A stretch of 64,000 bases of DNA from Legionella fairfieldensis ATCC 49588 (GTDB lineage Bacteria; Pseudomonadota; Gammaproteobacteria; Legionellales; Legionellaceae): positions 45,514-109,513 of the forward strand of contig NZ_JHYC01000009.1 in NCBI RefSeq assembly GCF_000621525.1. The letters are read 5' to 3'. Made by a program: the position numbers and the translations under genes. The notes beneath the pieces were generated by a model. That model made no database searches. It saw nothing but the letters and a program-made list of their open reading frames with translations, and had not been told where the DNA came from. Every line of letters starts with the position of its first letter. The stretch's first letter is position 1. This document shows positions 1-10,433 of this stretch, one piece after another.

Positions 1-349
1 CGGCTTGTCCGTGGAATCCAGAACGTACGTTAATCCTGAACCCACGGGCAAGTCGTGGAATGGGGTAATGAAAATTGGCCTTAACTTGACGCCATTAAGT
101 GTTCACGGGATATGCAAATTTTGTCTTCCAGACTTTGTTCCACGACTCGTCTTTCCCGCGCAGGCGGGAATCCATCCATAAAATTAGCACCATGTCTAAT
201 TTGTAGATAGTTTCCCGCCTGCGCAGGAAAGACATTGACGCTTAATTACCTATTCCGTGAACACCTACGAAATATCAAAACGGATAGACGTAACACACTT
301 TCTCTCGCCAGGCTCAGGATTACGTAACATAATAGGCCCTAATTAACTC
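1..349. repeat. Gene-free stretch with inverted-repeat elements
   Basis: No gene was found in this stretch. It opens with a copy of the dispersed element also found near 2449, 3871, 12592 and 12710, recognisable by the core GGCTTGTCC followed by GGAATCCAG. A second element has arms at 149-170 and 212-233 that are reverse complements with one mismatch over 22 bases, built around TTCCCGC and GCGGGAA. Part of this second element recurs at about 7998-8063, so these are mobile or repeated intergenic units rather than one local hairpin. Their function is not visible. Confidence 0.7.
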
Positions 350-931
350 TTACATAATATTACAGGGATTTTTATTTTCATCATCATTATTAATATTAAT
401 CCATGGGTTCATATCAACTTTATATTTTAAAACATTACAATGAGTTGGTTTTGTAGTTAAACAATCAATTTCATTGTTTTTATTAGCCCAGGCATCATGT
501 TTCATACTAATATGATAAATGGGAACAGACTGGAGTTGATCATTCGTAGCAGGATCTAAATTCATGCTCGCTGCCAAACTATTCGCATAGTTTTCTGCTT
601 TATTAAGCTCTTGAAATAATTTAACTTCGGAGAATCTAGAAAAAAATTCCAATAGTTGCTCTTGAGAAAATCTTCCACTGCCCGGAGCAGAAGAAGAGCC
701 AGAAAAGAATTTACTCCAATTACTTTCCTTAGGTACTGTAGGCCCAGCTACCGCATAAAATATCTCTTCTTTATCTAGTTTAACTAATCCTTTCCTTTCT
801 AATCGGGTTTCTTCAACTACTTTGGCAAACTCTTTATCAACTTGTGAGAACTTTTTTAAATCTTTTTCTCCCAAATCTTTAACCATAGATTTTTTTATCT
901 CTCTACTGGCATGAAAATTATTCTCTTTCAT
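350..931 (-). CDS. Hypothetical protein with F-box-like segment and C-terminal CaaX box (candidate effector)
   Basis: This is a 193-aa protein of unrecognised family. Residues about 12-48 read like the second half of a eukaryotic F-box (KDLKKFSQVDKEFAKVVEE, with the usual Leu-Ser-Gln-Val...Phe spacing). The protein ends in Cys-Asn-Ile-Met, which fits a CaaX prenylation box, with Met favouring farnesylation. There is no signal peptide or membrane segment. An F-box plus CaaX box is known in the Legionella effector AnkB, and host prenylation of Legionella effectors is established. Function here is inferred. The ATG at 931 has GGAA about 8 nt upstream and a stronger AAGGAGG about 20 nt upstream. 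The F-box similarity is by eye and could be chance; the CaaX end is unambiguous. Confidence 0.6.
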   Translation of the reverse strand: MKENNFHASREIKKSMVKDLGEKDLKKFSQVDKEFAKVVEETRLERKGLVKLDKEEIFYAVAGPTVPKESNWSKFFSGSSSAPGSGRFSQEQLLEFFSRFSEVKLFQELNKAENYANSLAASMNLDPATNDQLQSVPIYHISMKHDAWANKNNEIDCLTTKPTHCNVLKYKVDMNPWININNDDENKNPCNIM

Positions 932-1011
932 AATAACATTCCAAAAGATTATTCCTCCTTAAATTATACATCAAATACACTGTTAGTAAAATATTTACAC
1001 AAAAAACATGG

Positions 1012-2268
1012 TCAATCTAAAACAAAAGTTATTTTATCTAAATATCTTTTAATAGCCCCTTTATTTTCTGTAAGAACCTGCGTTGCTCTGTCAACAAGCG
1101 TTTGTTTTTCCGTTTCATTCTGAGATAAAGCGATAATTCGTTGCACTAAATGCTCGGCATTTTCTACCAATCCAATCGCTTGCGCTTCCTTAAGCTCCCG
1201 ACAAATTGTTTTAAAATTATGAACATGAGGTCCGCTAAATACAGGCACCTTCATGGCAATAGGCTCCAGCACATTATGCCCGCCGACAGGCACGAAACTG
1301 CCGCCGACAAATGCATAGTCACTGATTTGATAAAAACCGAGCAATTCCCCCAGTGAGTCTAATATAACCACGTCATTAGACTCATTTAAAGTATCAATCT
1401 GGCTCCGAAGGCCGGTGTTAAAACCTTGCTGCTTGCTTAATTGATAGACTTTTTGAAAACGCTCGGGATGACGGGGGGCTATTAACAAGATCACACCCGG
1501 CAAGCCTTGCTGTAGTTGCCTTAAACAAGATAAAACCTGCTGTTCCTCATCCTCATGAGTACTGGCAATCGTTACAATAGGACGATGCGCCCCCCAATAA
1601 TTTTTCAACGTTAAGAAAAGCGCTTTCTCAATATTTTGAGTCTGTAAATCAAATTTCATATTACCTGGTACAGCTACTTTGGCAGCATCAACACCCAAGC
1701 GCTTAAACCGCCTTGCATCATCGTCACTCTGAGCAAAAATATTGGTAAATTGATTCAATACCGATTTAAACAAAAAAGCCGCTTTTTTATAATTGCGGTA
1801 CGAACGCTCCGATAAACGGGCGTTCACAAGAAATAGGGGCATGTTTGTTTTCGTTGCGTAATAAATCAGATTGGGCCATAATTCTGTCTCCACAATGAGA
1901 CCCAAACGTGGTTTTACTTTGCTAAAAAAACGGCGCAATATGCAAGGTAAATCATAAGGAACATAGCGATGCATGACTCGACTGCCAAACCGGGTTTCTA
2001 CCTGTTTTGATCCTGTAGGCGTCATTGTAGTTACTAAAATCTGTTTTTTCTCATCCAATAAAGCGTCAATCAAAGGAGTAACAGCAATTACTTCTCCTAA
2101 AGAAACCGCGTGTATCCAGATATCCACCTGTTTTTCCGGCATTGCATCCAGCGAAAATCGTTCGGCAATTCGGTGACGATAAGCTGGCAAACGCCGCCCC
2201 TTCCACCAAAGCCGCACCAGCAAATAAGGAGTTAACAAATACATAAGAAGAGAATAAATTAGACGCAT
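1012..2268 (-). CDS. waaA: 3-deoxy-D-manno-octulosonic acid (Kdo) transferase
   Basis: WaaA (KdtA) moves Kdo from CMP-Kdo onto lipid A precursor at the cytoplasmic face of the inner membrane, the first core step of LPS synthesis. The 418-aa length is normal for the family. The N-terminus has a membrane anchor (residues 3-19) and then the family signature IHAVSLGEV near residue 52. A GT30/GT-B C-terminal half follows, with IAPRHPERF and FVGGSFVPVGGHNVLEP, the nucleotide-sugar binding motif. The gene is monocistronic here: it lies between a candidate effector gene and a repeat-rich gap. Its 3' end is 80 bases from the start of the upstream-oriented effector gene, and both are on the minus strand. 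Assignment is firm; substrate number (one or two Kdo) cannot be read from sequence. Confidence 0.95.
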   Translation of the reverse strand: MRLIYSLLMYLLTPYLLVRLWWKGRRLPAYRHRIAERFSLDAMPEKQVDIWIHAVSLGEVIAVTPLIDALLDEKKQILVTTMTPTGSKQVETRFGSRVMHRYVPYDLPCILRRFFSKVKPRLGLIVETELWPNLIYYATKTNMPLFLVNARLSERSYRNYKKAAFLFKSVLNQFTNIFAQSDDDARRFKRLGVDAAKVAVPGNMKFDLQTQNIEKALFLTLKNYWGAHRPIVTIASTHEDEEQQVLSCLRQLQQGLPGVILLIAPRHPERFQKVYQLSKQQGFNTGLRSQIDTLNESNDVVILDSLGELLGFYQISDYAFVGGSFVPVGGHNVLEPIAMKVPVFSGPHVHNFKTICRELKEAQAIGLVENAEHLVQRIIALSQNETEKQTLVDRATQVLTENKGAIKRYLDKITFVLD

Positions 2269-2750
2269 AAGACACAGCCATGATGCAAAACAAGGATTAT
2301 ATAACTCTTTTATAGAAACAGCATCTTTTGTTACATTTTACCTTTTTGATTCTTTGTATTGGACACAAAAAAATTCAAAAAGTACCCAGTTGCCAATGAA
2401 AGTCAGCAATTCCCATTAGCTTTTAGTTTTACTTGACTTTTAATGATGCCTACCTACCGTGGCTTGTCCGGTACCCAGAGATTGTGGCACCAAACCCGCC
2501 TCTTCATGCCGTGGACAAGCCATAGCACGTGGGGCTTTGCAAGTGTCGGCATTCATAGGAATTTTTAATAATACATTGGATGCCAACTCTCGTTGTCAAT
2601 GCGTGTCAATGACTATTTTCTGACCCAAAACGGTGTATATCTTTCTTACTAAAATAAAGAATCAGTGTCGCCTCACTCATTTTAAAGCTAAAATTGTATT
2701 AATAATAAATTTTTCTGTAACCAATGAACTCAATCTGGAACTATTGAATA
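2269..2750. repeat. Intergenic gap with dispersed inverted-repeat element
   Basis: No gene was found here. Positions 2449-2490 match the reverse complement of 3871-3912 at about 37 of 42 bases, so two copies of one element flank djlA in inverted orientation. This copy also contains its own arms, TGGCTTGTCC at 2460-2469 and GGACAAGCCA at 2513-2522, which could form a hairpin. The remaining sequence is AT-rich and should hold the waaA and djlA promoters, which run divergently from the gap. No convincing -35/-10 pair was singled out. Confidence 0.7.
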
Positions 2751-3635
2751 ATGAATTTTCGCCAATTCTTTACAACTAATCGCTGGTGGGGGAAACTACT
2801 GGGCGCTTTCTTTGGCTTTCTGATAGGAGGCGCTGCGGGGGCATTTTTTGGCATTCTCATCGGAAATTTTTTTGATCGTGGGTTGATGAGCCATTTCAAT
2901 CGCCCTTACTGGCATTATTACAATGAAAAACGTAAGGTAGTGCGAAAAGTATTTTTTGAAGCCACCTTTTCAGTAATGGGACACATAGCTAAAGCAGATG
3001 GCCGTATTTCCGAGCAAGAAATTCATATAGCCAAAATGCTCATGGAGGAAATGCGTTTAAATCAGGAAGAAAAAAAGCTGGCACAACATTTTTTTAATAA
3101 AGGGAAAGATCCTTCTTTTAATCTCGTAGGTATTTTGACTGCCTTGCAAAACGTGTGTCAAAGTAATCCTGAATTATTAAAATCATTCATCGATATTCAA
3201 TATCGTGCCGTGCAAACCGATGCCTTGTCGGAGCGTAAGATTCAAGCACTGGATAGAGTACTGCTCCAAATGGGATTCGCCCCTCTTCGCCAGCAGGATC
3301 GTTTTTATGAAGATTTTGGCTATACTAACTCCCATTATTCATCGTCTCAATCGTCTTCTCATCAATCTGACAATCAACACTCTTATTCTTATAATCGCAG
3401 CCATCAAACGAGTTATCAAAATTCAACGCTCGCGCAGGCTTACGCTATTTTGGAATTAAATCAAAACGCCAGCAAACAAGAGGTTAAACGGGCTTACAGA
3501 CGGTTAATAAGCCGAAATCATCCCGATAAATTAATAGCCCAGGGTCTACCCGATGAACAAATTAAAAGAGCTAATGATAAAACTCAAAAAATTACTAAAG
3601 CTTACGAGCAGATTTGTGCGAGTAAGGGTTGGTAA
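2751..3635 (+). CDS. djlA: DjlA-type membrane-anchored DnaJ co-chaperone
   Basis: DjlA is a type III J-domain protein that stimulates DnaK at the inner membrane. The 294-aa product has a glycine-rich membrane segment at residues about 12-42. A TerB-like helical domain (about 60-170) starts with FSVMGHIAKADGRISEQEI, typical of DjlA. A Ser/Gln/His-rich linker follows, and then a C-terminal J domain (about 226-294). The essential HPD motif is present (NHPDKL, near residue 258). Domain order and length match the family. The gene stands alone between two inverted copies of a dispersed repeat. The linker has low complexity and is probably the least conserved part. The call is firm. Confidence 0.96.
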   Translation: MNFRQFFTTNRWWGKLLGAFFGFLIGGAAGAFFGILIGNFFDRGLMSHFNRPYWHYYNEKRKVVRKVFFEATFSVMGHIAKADGRISEQEIHIAKMLMEEMRLNQEEKKLAQHFFNKGKDPSFNLVGILTALQNVCQSNPELLKSFIDIQYRAVQTDALSERKIQALDRVLLQMGFAPLRQQDRFYEDFGYTNSHYSSSQSSSHQSDNQHSYSYNRSHQTSYQNSTLAQAYAILELNQNASKQEVKRAYRRLISRNHPDKLIAQGLPDEQIKRANDKTQKITKAYEQICASKGW

Positions 3636-4038
3636 AGGTTTTGAAATTGCAAATCAATCTGCTTCCCCTTGATACATTCAGCAGCTAATTAGGCAAAGAG
3701 TATGTCAGGCATGATTAAAGCCAGATTTTTTCAGGTAACAGGAAGTCAGCATCGAATGTCTTATTAAAGATCCCTATGGATACCGACTCCTTTAATTGCC
3801 TGGTTTTTACTTAACACTTGTAAAAAAGCCACGTACCGTGGCTTTTCCACGGCAGGTAAAGGCTGGTTTCGTGCCACAATCTCTGGATACCGGACGAGCC
3901 GCGGTGCGTAGGCGTTGTGATCTTATAAGCCTTCTATTCGATTCGTTTACCCTGCTGAATCAATAAAAAAATTGATCACATTAAATTTTATAATTATACT
4001 TTCTACATTTTTTACCCAACTAATCAATAAGGTTGTCG
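3636..4038. repeat. Intergenic gap with dispersed repeat, upstream of plaA
   Basis: No gene was found here. Positions 3871-3912 are the inverted partner of 2449-2490 (about 37/42 identical as reverse complement). A second related segment at about 3829-3853 contains CCACGTACCGTGGCTTTTCC with local dyad symmetry. The 120 bases before plaA are AT-rich and should contain its promoter. AAGG lies 6 nt before the preferred plaA ATG. Confidence 0.65.
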
Positions 4039-4959
4039 ATGAAAACCCTGTTTACTGCATTTTTTTTGTTTTTTTCAAGTCTTGTCCTGGCAGTACCTTT
4101 AAATAATATTGTTGTTTTTGGCGATAGCTTGTCTGACAACGGCAATCTTTATGAATATATGGGGGGTAAATTACCGCAGTCTCCCCCCTATTATAAAGGC
4201 CGATTTAGCAATGGTCCTGTTTGGGTTGAGCTTTTAGCAGCCTCTTATTTTCCTGAAAATGCTGAAGCACATGTTTTTGATTACGCTTTTGGTGGTGCCA
4301 GCGTATCTCAAGAAAAAGAGGAGATGTTGTTTACTCTGGATCGTGAGCTTGATATTTATTTAAACTCTCATCAGGGTAAAGCAGATAAAAATAGCCTTTT
4401 TGTGGTTTGGATTGGATCCAATAATTACTTAGGCATGCCTGAAGAACCTGAAAATATACTGAAAGAAGTGAACACAGGCATCAAGCAGAGTTTGCAGCGT
4501 TTGGTCGATGCTGGCGCGAAACATATTCTGGTAATGGGTGTTCCTGACCTGGGTCGTACTCCCATGGCAGCCGATTTTAATATTCAGGATACGCTCTCTT
4601 TTCTAAGCTCACGGCATAATGAACTTCTGTTGCAGGCAATGGATGAGTTACAGCAAGCCAACACTGACGTACAATGGATTTATTTTGACGTAAGCGGCAA
4701 ATTTAATGAATTAATGAACCATCCTGAAAGTTTTGGGCTTAATAACATTACAGGTACCTGTTACGATGCAGGACTTAAGCAGCCTACTAAAAAAGCTGCG
4801 ATATATATTGCGTCCAGTATTAAAAAGCGATCCAAAAATGATAGTTGCGATGGGTATGTGTTTTTTGATCCTGTTCATCCCACCGCACCCGTACATAGAA
4901 TAATTGCAGATCAAGCTCGGGTGCTTTTGGAAAAGGCAGGTGTTGAGTTAGTAGCGTAA
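4039..4959 (+). CDS. plaA: PlaA-type secreted lysophospholipase A, GDSL family
   Basis: This is a secreted lipolytic enzyme of the GDSL/SGNH family. In L. pneumophila PlaA is a type II-secreted lysophospholipase A. A signal peptide is clear (MKTLFTAFFLFFSSLVLAVP). Block I is VVFGDSLSDNGN with the nucleophile Ser. Block III is WIGSNNYLG, and block V is FFDPVHPTAPVH, supplying the catalytic Asp and His. Two Cys residues late in the protein, around GTCYDAG and NDSCDGY, probably pair, as in the GCAT/PlaA subgroup. A TTG six bases upstream is in frame, but ATG 4039 has AAGG at the better spacing, giving 306 aa. Family is certain. PlaA rather than PlaC or PlaD rests on size and neighbours. Confidence 0.9.
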   Translation: MKTLFTAFFLFFSSLVLAVPLNNIVVFGDSLSDNGNLYEYMGGKLPQSPPYYKGRFSNGPVWVELLAASYFPENAEAHVFDYAFGGASVSQEKEEMLFTLDRELDIYLNSHQGKADKNSLFVVWIGSNNYLGMPEEPENILKEVNTGIKQSLQRLVDAGAKHILVMGVPDLGRTPMAADFNIQDTLSFLSSRHNELLLQAMDELQQANTDVQWIYFDVSGKFNELMNHPESFGLNNITGTCYDAGLKQPTKKAAIYIASSIKKRSKNDSCDGYVFFDPVHPTAPVHRIIADQARVLLEKAGVELVA

Positions 4960-4964
4960 GAGCG

Positions 4965-4993
4965 CTTCATCATCCCTATTCAAAGATGATGAA
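4965..4993 (+). terminator. Putative hairpin terminator after plaA
   Basis: TTCATCATC at 4966-4974 pairs perfectly with GATGATGAA at 4985-4993 across a 10-nt loop, starting seven bases after the plaA stop codon. The downstream tract (AGTTCTTTCTC) is only moderately T-rich, so it may be a weak terminator or a 3'-end stabilising hairpin. Confidence 0.5.
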
Positions 4994-5109
4994 AGTTCTT
5001 TCTCATGTTAATTACTTTGTGTCAATGGCTATTTTTGTTCCGGCACAACGTTAATTAAGGCAGGGATCTTGCTTGGTTAATTCTATTTTAATAGAGATAC
5101 CCAGGCAAG

Positions 5110-5889
5110 ATGCAGCTACTTTTAGCGATTATCTTATTTTTTCTATCAAATATAGCCAGTTCAGCTACTTTGGATATCGAAGTTGACGGCAAAAAAATCA
5201 ACTTGCCTTATTGGTCACCTCAAGGCCACCACGATTATGGCAGTGTTTTAATGATTAGTGGTTCACCTAAGGACGGAAGCACACTCCTTATGACTCTGGC
5301 CAATCAACTTGCAAAATTGGGATGGTCAGTTGTTCTGCTAAATGGTACTCAGCAAGCTGGTAAAAATTTATGGGTAGAACAATTACCGGGTATTTTATCC
5401 GCCTTACGGCAAAAGAATAATGGAAAAAAAAATAGCAAACGTATCATTCTCCTGCATTACGGAGAACAACTCCAATCTTTGTTAGCTTATTTTACCCAGC
5501 ATCCATCTCGTGAATTATGTGGTTTAATTTTTCTTTCAGCGTTCACACAGCCTGAGATAAAAGATTCAACCAATTCGTTACCCAAATTACCTTTTCCCAT
5601 CTTTGATATTACAGCACAATTTGACTATGAATCCGTGCTTGCTCAAAGCACAAATCGTTCTGAGAGTAATCCCAATAAAAAATATCGGCAACTCAATTTA
5701 CCTTGCGCTACTCATGATTATACTTACTCACAAAATCTATTATTACATTATATGCATGGTTGGATGAAAAAGTTGCCAATTAGCTCCCGTGAGAAACCAT
5801 CAGCAACTCCTGATAAATCTGCTGTTTTACTCAATCAGCAATCTGTTGATCGTGATCAACAACCCAATGTAGCTCCTTTGTCGCATTAA
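5110..5889 (+). CDS. Exported DUF3530-like alpha/beta-hydrolase-fold protein
   Basis: This is a 259-aa protein with a signal peptide (residues 1 to about 19, ending ASSA). After it comes a segment resembling the DUF3530 family: a beta-rich start (LDIEVDGKKINLPYW), a strand-turn GSVLMISGSPKDGS, and GWSVVLLNG. The weakly conserved region HYGEQLQSLLAYF sits where alpha/beta hydrolases have their nucleophile elbow, but no clean GxSxG is visible, so catalysis is doubtful. The last 45 residues are a low-complexity Ser/Pro/Gln tail. It lies on the same strand as plaA, about 150 bases behind it, with a possible terminator between, so it is probably separately transcribed. The family call is tentative. 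Confidence 0.6.
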   Translation: MQLLLAIILFFLSNIASSATLDIEVDGKKINLPYWSPQGHHDYGSVLMISGSPKDGSTLLMTLANQLAKLGWSVVLLNGTQQAGKNLWVEQLPGILSALRQKNNGKKNSKRIILLHYGEQLQSLLAYFTQHPSRELCGLIFLSAFTQPEIKDSTNSLPKLPFPIFDITAQFDYESVLAQSTNRSESNPNKKYRQLNLPCATHDYTYSQNLLLHYMHGWMKKLPISSREKPSATPDKSAVLLNQQSVDRDQQPNVAPLSH

Positions 5890-6134
5890 GAAGTTCACAG
5901 TAAAAGCAATGCAAATCAGGACATACCCTCAATCTGTTTTGCATAACAATTGTGATAATCAGGATGAATGAGGAGAACATCACCTGTGGAAGCTGACTAA
6001 AAAACGAAGGAAATCAGTAAAGCAACAGAAACACATGTTTTAAAACAATCAGGAATCCATAACATTTTTCACCACTTTAGCCTAAGCAGTAAACGCTATC
6101 AATTCCTGATAAGAAACGAAATCTATAACCCGAG

Positions 6135-7817
6135 TCAGGAAGCCTGTCCTAGTGAAGTCAATTTTAATTGTCTGCCACAAACCCATGCCTTGTTTAAATC
6201 CTGAAAAACCTCTTTTGAGATCCCTTTAGGCAAACAAACCGTTGAATGATCATCATGAATTTTCAGACGTGTAATAAAACGGCTTTGTAAACCCGCTTCA
6301 TTGGCGATTGCACCAACGATATTACCCGGTTTTACCCCATGCACTCGTCCTACATCAATGCGGAATAATTCCTGAGGATGATCGTTACGAAACTGCTTTC
6401 TGTCCGTTTTAGATCGTTCACCGCGTCCAAAACCTGACTTAAACTCACCTCGTTCTCTGGTGCCTCGTCCTTCTTTAGCCGGTCGGGCAGATTTCGGTAC
6501 CGGTAATTCCCGCTGCCAGGGTTTATCCTGATTGAGTAATAAAGCAAGAGCTGCTGCAACATCAACAGCTGAAACAGACTGATTTTCCTTGAGAAATTCT
6601 TCAATAATCCGTTGATAAGCAGGGAGATGCTCATGCTGCAACCGCACACTAATATTAGTCATGAAACGTTGCTGCCTTGCTTGCTGAATCATGAAGTCAT
6701 TAGGCACGACTATTTTTTCAATACGCTGACGAGTGTGGCGTTCAATAACATTTAAAATACGAGATTCTTTAGGGGTTACAAATAATACAGTCACCCCGCT
6801 ACGCCCCGCACGTCCGGTACGACCGATACGATGCACATAGGTTTCACAATCATGAGGTACGTCATAATTAATTACATGAGTAACGCGTTCAACATCCAAA
6901 CCCCGTGCTGCAACATCTGTAGCGACCAGAATATCAATAGCGCCTTGTCTGAACTGAGCGATAATACGCTCGCGCAAAGCCTGAGTAATGTCACCGTGAA
7001 TCGCCATCGCCCGATAACCCTGTTGCTGCAATAATTCAGCCACCTCTTCCGTGCTATTTTTAGTACGTACAAAAACCATCACCCCCTGGTAGTCTTCGAC
7101 CGCCAGTATTCTTAACAATGCATCAGCTTTTTGTGCATTTGAGGCAAAGAGAAAACGTTGTTCGATACTTTTCACTGTAGCGGTTTCCGCTCTGATTTCT
7201 ACTGAAACCGGATCGTTCAAATAATTATTGGCAATTTGACGAATGCGATGTGGCATTGTTGCAGAAAACAAAGCCATTTGCTTTGCAGCAGGTAATTTGG
7301 CAAGAATTGTTTCCACATCTTCAATAAAGCCCATACGCAACATTTCGTCTGCTTCATCAAGAACAAACGTGGTTAACTGATTCAATTGTAAAGTCCCGCG
7401 ATCAATATGATCCAGGATGCGTCCAGGTGTTCCCACTACAATTTGAGCGCCCTCACGGAGCTGCTTTAATTGACGGCCATAGTCCTGACCTCCGCAAAGT
7501 ACGGAAACAGTAATACGCTGATGAGCGCTTAAAGCCGTAAATTGTTCAGCAACCTGAATAGCCAACTCACGTGTAGGAGCTAAAATCAACGCTTGTGTTG
7601 CTGAAGATTTTGATAATCGCTGAAGGATAGGCAGAGCAAAAGCCGCGGTCTTACCGGTTCCTGTCTGCGCCTGTGCAATTAGATCACGCCCTTGTAATAA
7701 TAAGGGAATAGTCTGTGCCTGAATAGGGGATGGGTTTTTAAACTTCATATCCTCAAGTGCTTTGAGTAAAGCATCCGATAAATTGAGGGTTGCGAAGCTT
7801 GCTAATTCTTGTGTCAT
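6135..7817 (-). CDS. deaD: DEAD-box ATP-dependent RNA helicase (DeaD/CsdA type)
   Basis: This RNA helicase is implicated in ribosome assembly and RNA turnover, especially in the cold. All core motifs are visible: Q motif (PSPIQAQTIP), Walker A (AQTGTGKT), PTRELA, the DEAD box (VLDEADEML), SAT (LFSATMP), and motif VI (HRIGRTGRAGR). After the two RecA domains come a basic, Arg/Gly-rich linker and a DbpA-type RNA-binding domain (about 480-555, starting LFRIDVGRVHGVKPGNIVGA), the DeaD/CsdA/DbpA layout. ATG at 7817 is chosen over the in-frame TTG at 7832, giving 560 aa. It is monocistronic. Assignment to DeaD rather than another DbpA-domain helicase rests on length and the tail. Confidence 0.93.
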   Translation of the reverse strand: MTQELASFATLNLSDALLKALEDMKFKNPSPIQAQTIPLLLQGRDLIAQAQTGTGKTAAFALPILQRLSKSSATQALILAPTRELAIQVAEQFTALSAHQRITVSVLCGGQDYGRQLKQLREGAQIVVGTPGRILDHIDRGTLQLNQLTTFVLDEADEMLRMGFIEDVETILAKLPAAKQMALFSATMPHRIRQIANNYLNDPVSVEIRAETATVKSIEQRFLFASNAQKADALLRILAVEDYQGVMVFVRTKNSTEEVAELLQQQGYRAMAIHGDITQALRERIIAQFRQGAIDILVATDVAARGLDVERVTHVINYDVPHDCETYVHRIGRTGRAGRSGVTVLFVTPKESRILNVIERHTRQRIEKIVVPNDFMIQQARQQRFMTNISVRLQHEHLPAYQRIIEEFLKENQSVSAVDVAAALALLLNQDKPWQRELPVPKSARPAKEGRGTRERGEFKSGFGRGERSKTDRKQFRNDHPQELFRIDVGRVHGVKPGNIVGAIANEAGLQSRFITRLKIHDDHSTVCLPKGISKEVFQDLNKAWVCGRQLKLTSLGQAS

Positions 7818-8228
7818 AAAAAGTCCAATCAATAAAAATGTAATCCGAAAAAGTCTAACTAATATAAAAAATGCTCATTATAATAGCAAAATAAACAGGA
7901 TTATGCACTAAATTTATTGTTTAAATCGTGTTTTTGCTACAAAATAGTTTGTAAGCGTCCACAGAGATATACAATTTCCTGTTATAGATTTGTTATATGA
8001 ATTGTCTGTCCCGTGCGGGCGGGAACCATCTAAAAAGCAAGCATTGTGCTAATTTTGTGAATAGATCAACGATGTCTCAGCCTACGTTATCACTTCGCTT
8101 GAGGGAAGATCCCCGCCTTTCGCGGGGAGGATATCACTAAAAATCACTGAACAAGCAGATTTACACTCAACTTGCGAATAATTCATTAAAATCACACATA
8201 TTGATTTATTTTAGCATAAAATTAGAGT
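7818..8228. repeat. Repeat-containing intergenic gap between deaD and fadH
   Basis: No gene was found here. About 7998-8063 resembles 149-210 (GTCTNTCCCG...GGCGGGAA followed by a similar AT-rich tail). About 8086-8142 resembles 20274-20323, sharing TCACTTCGCTTG / TCACTTTGCTTG, AAGATCC and CGCCTTTCGC. The second unit contains a perfect CCCCGC-CTTTC-GCGGGG hairpin at 8112-8128. The proximal 180 bases upstream of deaD are AT-rich and should include its promoter and a cold-shock-like 5' leader, if any. The hairpin could also help terminate fadH. Confidence 0.65.
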
Positions 8229-10259
<2,031 letters not shown>

Positions 10260-10365
10260 TCACAAGCAGAGCAAAAGTTAAGTATAGAACTTTTAACATA
10301 AAAAATCCTCTCTCAAATATCCTCAAAGGAAATCATCCTGTGCTGTAATATGCCTTGTCGAAACC

Positions 10366-10413
10366 TTTTTGCCAGACAAAAAATAGCTATTGAATTTTTT
10401 GTCCGGCAAAAAA
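10366..10413 (-). terminator. Strong Rho-independent terminator after ahpC2-ahpD
   Basis: Arms of 18 bases, TTTTTGCCAGACAAAAAA (10366-10383) and TTTTTTGTCCGGCAAAAA (10395-10412), pair with one G:T-type mismatch around an 11-nt loop, with T/A runs on both outer edges. It can work on either strand. It lies 21 bases past the ahpD stop on the minus strand and ends the peroxide operon before fadH. The sequence TGCCAGACAAA occurs again near 11850 without a partner. Confidence 0.8.
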
Positions 10414-10433
10414 TCAAAATACTCCATTAGCAG

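Noticed and set aside
149..233. CRISPR-like repeat pair in the first 350 bases
   Set aside because: The two similar segments are inverted, not direct, and there are no regular spacers; they belong to a dispersed inverted-repeat family.
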